A DNA stretch of 7,276 nt from Promethearchaeota archaeon (GTDB taxonomy: Archaea > Asgardarchaeota > Lokiarchaeia > Sigynarchaeales > MK-D1): positions 1 through 7,276 of the forward strand of contig JAEOTN010000430.1 of assembly GCA_016839865.1 (NCBI GenBank). The letters run 5' to 3'. The notes beneath the pieces are model-generated. The model ran no database searches. It saw only the letters and a list, made by a program, of their open reading frames with translations, and was not told where the DNA came from. The translations under genes were made by a program, and so were the position numbers. The stretch's first letter is position 1, and each line of letters starts with the position of its first letter. Shown here in pieces: positions 5,712-7,276 of the stretch.

Positions 5712-7276
5712 TTGTTATTTCTTAAAAAAACCATTAGAGACCTTACAAAGAATAAATCTAGGTCTTTACCTATTATAGTTTTGATACTTATCAGCCAGAC
5801 TGCTAGTATTCTTTATATAGAAATTGGAGTTCTTATGGATGCGAGCTGGGATCAATATTTCCAAGAAGGACAGGTCGGAGATGTCTGGATTGATACTTTA
5901 CCTTTATCATCAACGCATTTTAACGAATCAGTGGTCGCTAACTGGCAAAGCAAATATTCAATCTCTGCAGTTCAACCTCGATTATTTTTCACAGGTGAAA
6001 TTACTTTAGGACAGGAGAAAATTCCTGTGGAGATTGTCTCATTACCTGGTAATAATTCTAATTCTCTCAACAAAATTTTGACGAATGATGGGAGTTATTT
6101 TACAGACCATTCTCTGCTTAATGGAGTCTACATCGAGCAGTCGTACTTGGAAATGCATCATATCGAGGTAGGCTCTGAGCTTAAATTCACAATTGATCTG
6201 GGAATTGAATCAAAATCTCTGAATGCAACAATATTAGGAGGAGCTCATAGTCCAGAATATCCAATGAAAGCAGGTGAAGGAGCATCCCAACAACAATTTG
6301 AATTTTCAGCGTCTTTTGCTCAATATTTAACTATGAGTATCTTTGTACAAACAGAGTTTCTTCAAAAAGAATTATTTCAAGACCAAGAAATCTATAATCA
6401 AATATGTGTATCTTTGGGAGATAAAGATGATCTTGATTCTTTCATTCTTTATCTGCAAACTGATGAATCACCTTTAAACAAGTATACCATTAATGTGAGG
6501 AAGTATCCCGCATTAATAGAAGATATGGCCTTTCTGATGATTGCAGTTGGTTTTGGGGTTGCAGTTTTCTTTCTTTTTATATCGATGTTTTTAACCTACA
6601 CCGTTGTAAATCGATTTATTGATGAACAAAAACCTCAAATCGGAGTTATGAAGTCATTAGGTTATTCAAATCGTTATATTTTGACTCGTAATTTATTTTA
6701 CGGATTAATTTTAGGTTTCATAGGCTCATTTCTCGGGAATATCATTGGAGGTGTTCTGGGAATAGTCTTTGCAAATATTGCAATAAATTCATGGCTTTCC
6801 TTACCATATTTGGTTCTTATTTTACCTATTAAAGAATTTTTCATGCAATTAGGCTTGACTCTTCTGATATCAACTCTGGCCTGCTACATTTCTGCCCGTC
6901 GTGTGTTAAAAATATCCCCACGAGCTGCGATCCAACCAACTGTTCAGGAAAGAAAGATTACAACCTTTATAGTTGAAGATATCTTTCAAAAATGGGTTTT
7001 TCGTCTTTCAGCTCCGGTGAAATACGCGATCCGGAACGTATTTGTAAATCCAAAACGTACCATGACAACAATTTTCTCACTTCTTCTCGCAGTAGCGCTT
7101 GTAGGAGGTGTATTAACTATTATTTCCAGTGTTGCTGAGGGAAGTTCCTTAATGTTTGAATCAGAGAAATGGGATGCACAGATCCCCCTAACAAATTCTG
7201 AACCATTTACAGAAATTGAATCTAGCCTCTTAGCTAAACTTTCATCTCCGGAGTCCCTCATTCTTGAACCTCAGCT
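5712..7276 (+). CDS. Two-module FtsX-type ABC permease, partial (runs off right edge)
   Basis: The frame is open for 521 codons with no stop at the window end. Residues 1-17 are basic, and helix 1 is at about 18-40. Residues about 42-270 form a large outside domain like the MacB periplasmic core. Helices at about 273-300, 328-358 and 377-398 make up an FtsX domain, with the usual cytoplasmic turn EQKPQIGVMKSLGYS after the second helix and RRVLKISPRAAIQP after the fourth. A second module starts at about 434 (APVKYAIRNVFVNPKRT), with its first helix at about 452-474 and a second outside domain beginning. The full protein is probably about 800 residues. A permease with both halves in one chain would pair with two copies of the upstream ATPase. 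The substrate is unknown. The TTG start is set by AAAGGAGG seven bases before. Confidence 0.88.
   Translation, partial: MLFLKKTIRDLTKNKSRSLPIIVLILISQTASILYIEIGVLMDASWDQYFQEGQVGDVWIDTLPLSSTHFNESVVANWQSKYSISAVQPRLFFTGEITLGQEKIPVEIVSLPGNNSNSLNKILTNDGSYFTDHSLLNGVYIEQSYLEMHHIEVGSELKFTIDLGIESKSLNATILGGAHSPEYPMKAGEGASQQQFEFSASFAQYLTMSIFVQTEFLQKELFQDQEIYNQICVSLGDKDDLDSFILYLQTDESPLNKYTINVRKYPALIEDMAFLMIAVGFGVAVFFLFISMFLTYTVVNRFIDEQKPQIGVMKSLGYSNRYILTRNLFYGLILGFIGSFLGNIIGGVLGIVFANIAINSWLSLPYLVLILPIKEFFMQLGLTLLISTLACYISARRVLKISPRAAIQPTVQERKITTFIVEDIFQKWVFRLSAPVKYAIRNVFVNPKRTMTTIFSLLLAVALVGGVLTIISSVAEGSSLMFESEKWDAQIPLTNSEPFTEIESSLLAKLSSPESLILEPQ

Noticed and set aside
5824..6009. 61-codon plus-strand frame
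   Set aside because: It is out of frame within the permease, whose own frame is open throughout.
6986..7261. 91-codon minus-strand frame
   Set aside because: It is antisense to the start of the permease's second module, which matches known FtsX-type sequence.

Overview
The window looks like AT-rich chromosomal DNA from an archaeon. The signs are TATA-box promoters about 25 bases before likely transcript starts, oligo-T gene ends, frequent GTG and TTG starts, and small CxxC zinc proteins. A secreted beta-propeller with a C-terminal membrane anchor and a winged-helix regulator with an eight-cysteine zinc domain point the same way. An Asgard or similar mesophilic archaeon is my best guess, but nothing here fixes the lineage. 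There are no rRNA, tRNA or CRISPR sequences and no intact mobile element.

Left part (1-2433). The 5' end of a minus-strand MFS transporter gene runs off the left edge, behind a promoter carrying three copies of an 8-mer. Next come a 61-residue four-cysteine zinc protein (minus) and a divergent NTF2/SnoaL-like gene (plus) with a TTG start and almost no leader. Convergent to that is a 425-residue exported eight-repeat beta-propeller anchored by a C-terminal helix (minus).

Middle part (2434-4200). This is a zone of gene decay around one intact gene, a C_GCxxG_C_C family redox-type protein. Behind its stop lies an unlisted remnant of a CPBP (CAAX-protease-like) membrane protein, broken by a stop and a frameshift and lacking its N-terminal half. 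Before it lie 329 bases with two unrecognised coding-like scraps. Further along is a TetR-family regulator that has lost its DNA-binding domain.

Right part (4201-7276). An intact winged-helix regulator with a C-terminal zinc domain (minus) is divergent from an ABC export operon (plus). The operon holds a MacB/LolD-type ATPase followed 17 bases later by a two-module FtsX-type permease that continues past the right edge. The 207-base divergent spacer holds a TATA-centred palindrome and a 31-base interrupted palindrome, both good operator candidates. The likely picture is a locally regulated exporter of the MacB/LolCDE class. The headless TetR behind the zinc regulator may be what is left of an earlier regulator.
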